64,000 bases of DNA from Lantana camara (Eukaryota > Streptophyta > Magnoliopsida > Lamiales > Verbenaceae): NCBI GenBank assembly GCA_037501455.1, contig CM074857.1:105309501-105373500 (forward strand). The letters run 5' to 3'. Below the pieces are notes generated by a model that made no database searches, was not told the DNA's origin, and saw only the letters and a program-made list of their open reading frames with translations. The translations under genes were made by a program, and so were the position numbers. This document shows positions 63,504 through 64,000 of the stretch, piece after piece (position 1 is the stretch's first letter; every line of letters starts with the position of its first letter).

Positions 63504-64000
63504 GTATACACATTATACCTAAGTCAAAAATTACTAACAAAATTAAACGCGTTCCAAGCATGCTCTACAAGGTTTAGGTAGGTCAATTATTTACATTGAT
63601 TTATGAACTTCTAGGTTATTCTATCTACCGTATCCTTGATTTATTTATATAAATATAAGTTCATATGGACTTTAACTTTGTCATTTTTTACATCAAAAGG
63701 GTCGGTCCAAATAACTAAAGAGTTTTTTATTTAAGGTAATGGCACGACTTTGAATCTTTCTGGTCACTTGAAAACGTGTGTCAAAAAAAAAAAAAATCGT
63801 CATTTTTCACTAAATATTCCAAAACATAAACGTTGCATTATTATTCAAATGAACTATCGATTGCGCAAATGTATCATATAGTGATGGTGTCCGAGTTTTA
63901 TTTGACTGGACGATATGAATAATATGAAATTTTTAAAATTTTAGAGGAACAAAATCATAACAGTGTACAATTATTTGAATACGCAAAGTCTTACGGAATT
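63504..64000. other. Resumed flank of MEB-like block B
   Basis: From about 63,575 the sequence aligns with 14,430-14,970 next to copy A (GTAGGTCAATTATTTACATT, CTATCGATTGCGCAAATGTA). The first 60 bases (63,504-63,563) match the same flank but reversed. The window ends inside this block. Confidence 0.6.

Overview
This is about 64 kb of plant nuclear DNA, most likely from a eudicot. I base that on spliced genes with GT-AG introns, plant-only gene families (an AP2/ERF 'soloist', an FHA2-type protein, MEB/VIT-like membrane proteins), a very AT-rich intergenic background, and dense plant-type mobile DNA (a Tat-lineage Ty3/gypsy element, hAT, Helitrons, MITEs, SINE-like copies). There is no sign of an organelle, bacterial or viral genome. 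I cannot name the species.

Left part (1-9,000): repeat-rich intergenic DNA, then two ordinary single-copy genes. An AP2/ERF soloist transcription-factor gene on the + strand has six coding exons (3,944-6,081, 222 aa). An FHA2-like nuclear gene on the - strand has three exons (7,019-8,945, 342 aa).

Middle part (9,600-43,600): a cluster of MEB-like genes (related to Arabidopsis membrane protein of ER body; zinc-ribbon N-terminus plus VIT1/CCC1-like C-terminus), all on the - strand. Copy A (10,592-14,066) and copy B (40,577-43,178) lie in homologous duplicated blocks. Copy 2 (22,090-26,329) is more diverged, has a private CxxC exon and carries a triplicated exon. An isolated exon-2 fragment lies at 38,948-39,361. 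The spacers hold a solo LTR at 15,324, nested Helitrons at 18,340-21,579, a non-autonomous hAT at 27,044-28,939 with a retroposon inside it, a 6.5-kb decayed hAT at 29,225-35,730 containing a 3.5-kb solo LTR and a MITE, and a second retroposon at 36,939-37,661.

Right part (43,560-64,000): the flank of block B is split by nested insertions. A 55-bp minisatellite holds a Mutator-like element (43,808-45,382) that itself holds two smaller elements. Next is a Helitron (45,443-63,335) that holds a solo LTR (47,765-48,605) and a complete Tat-lineage retrotransposon (48,972-61,787) on the - strand. The homologous flank of block B resumes near 63,500.

The Tat element is the most information-rich object. 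Its two 823-bp LTRs look identical. It has gag-pol split by a one-base frameshift in a G run within reverse transcriptase, two RNase H domains, an integrase, a spliced three-exon antisense gene (897 aa) with its own TATA box, two short tandem arrays, and a striking excess of the GAGCG/CGCTC pentamer. Because blocks A and B are duplicates, and an AT-rich repeat near 15-18 kb is duplicated too, several insertions can be matched to an empty site inside this same window. That makes the window useful for ordering transposition events. All exon models are read by eye from reading frame, splice sites and comparison among copies.
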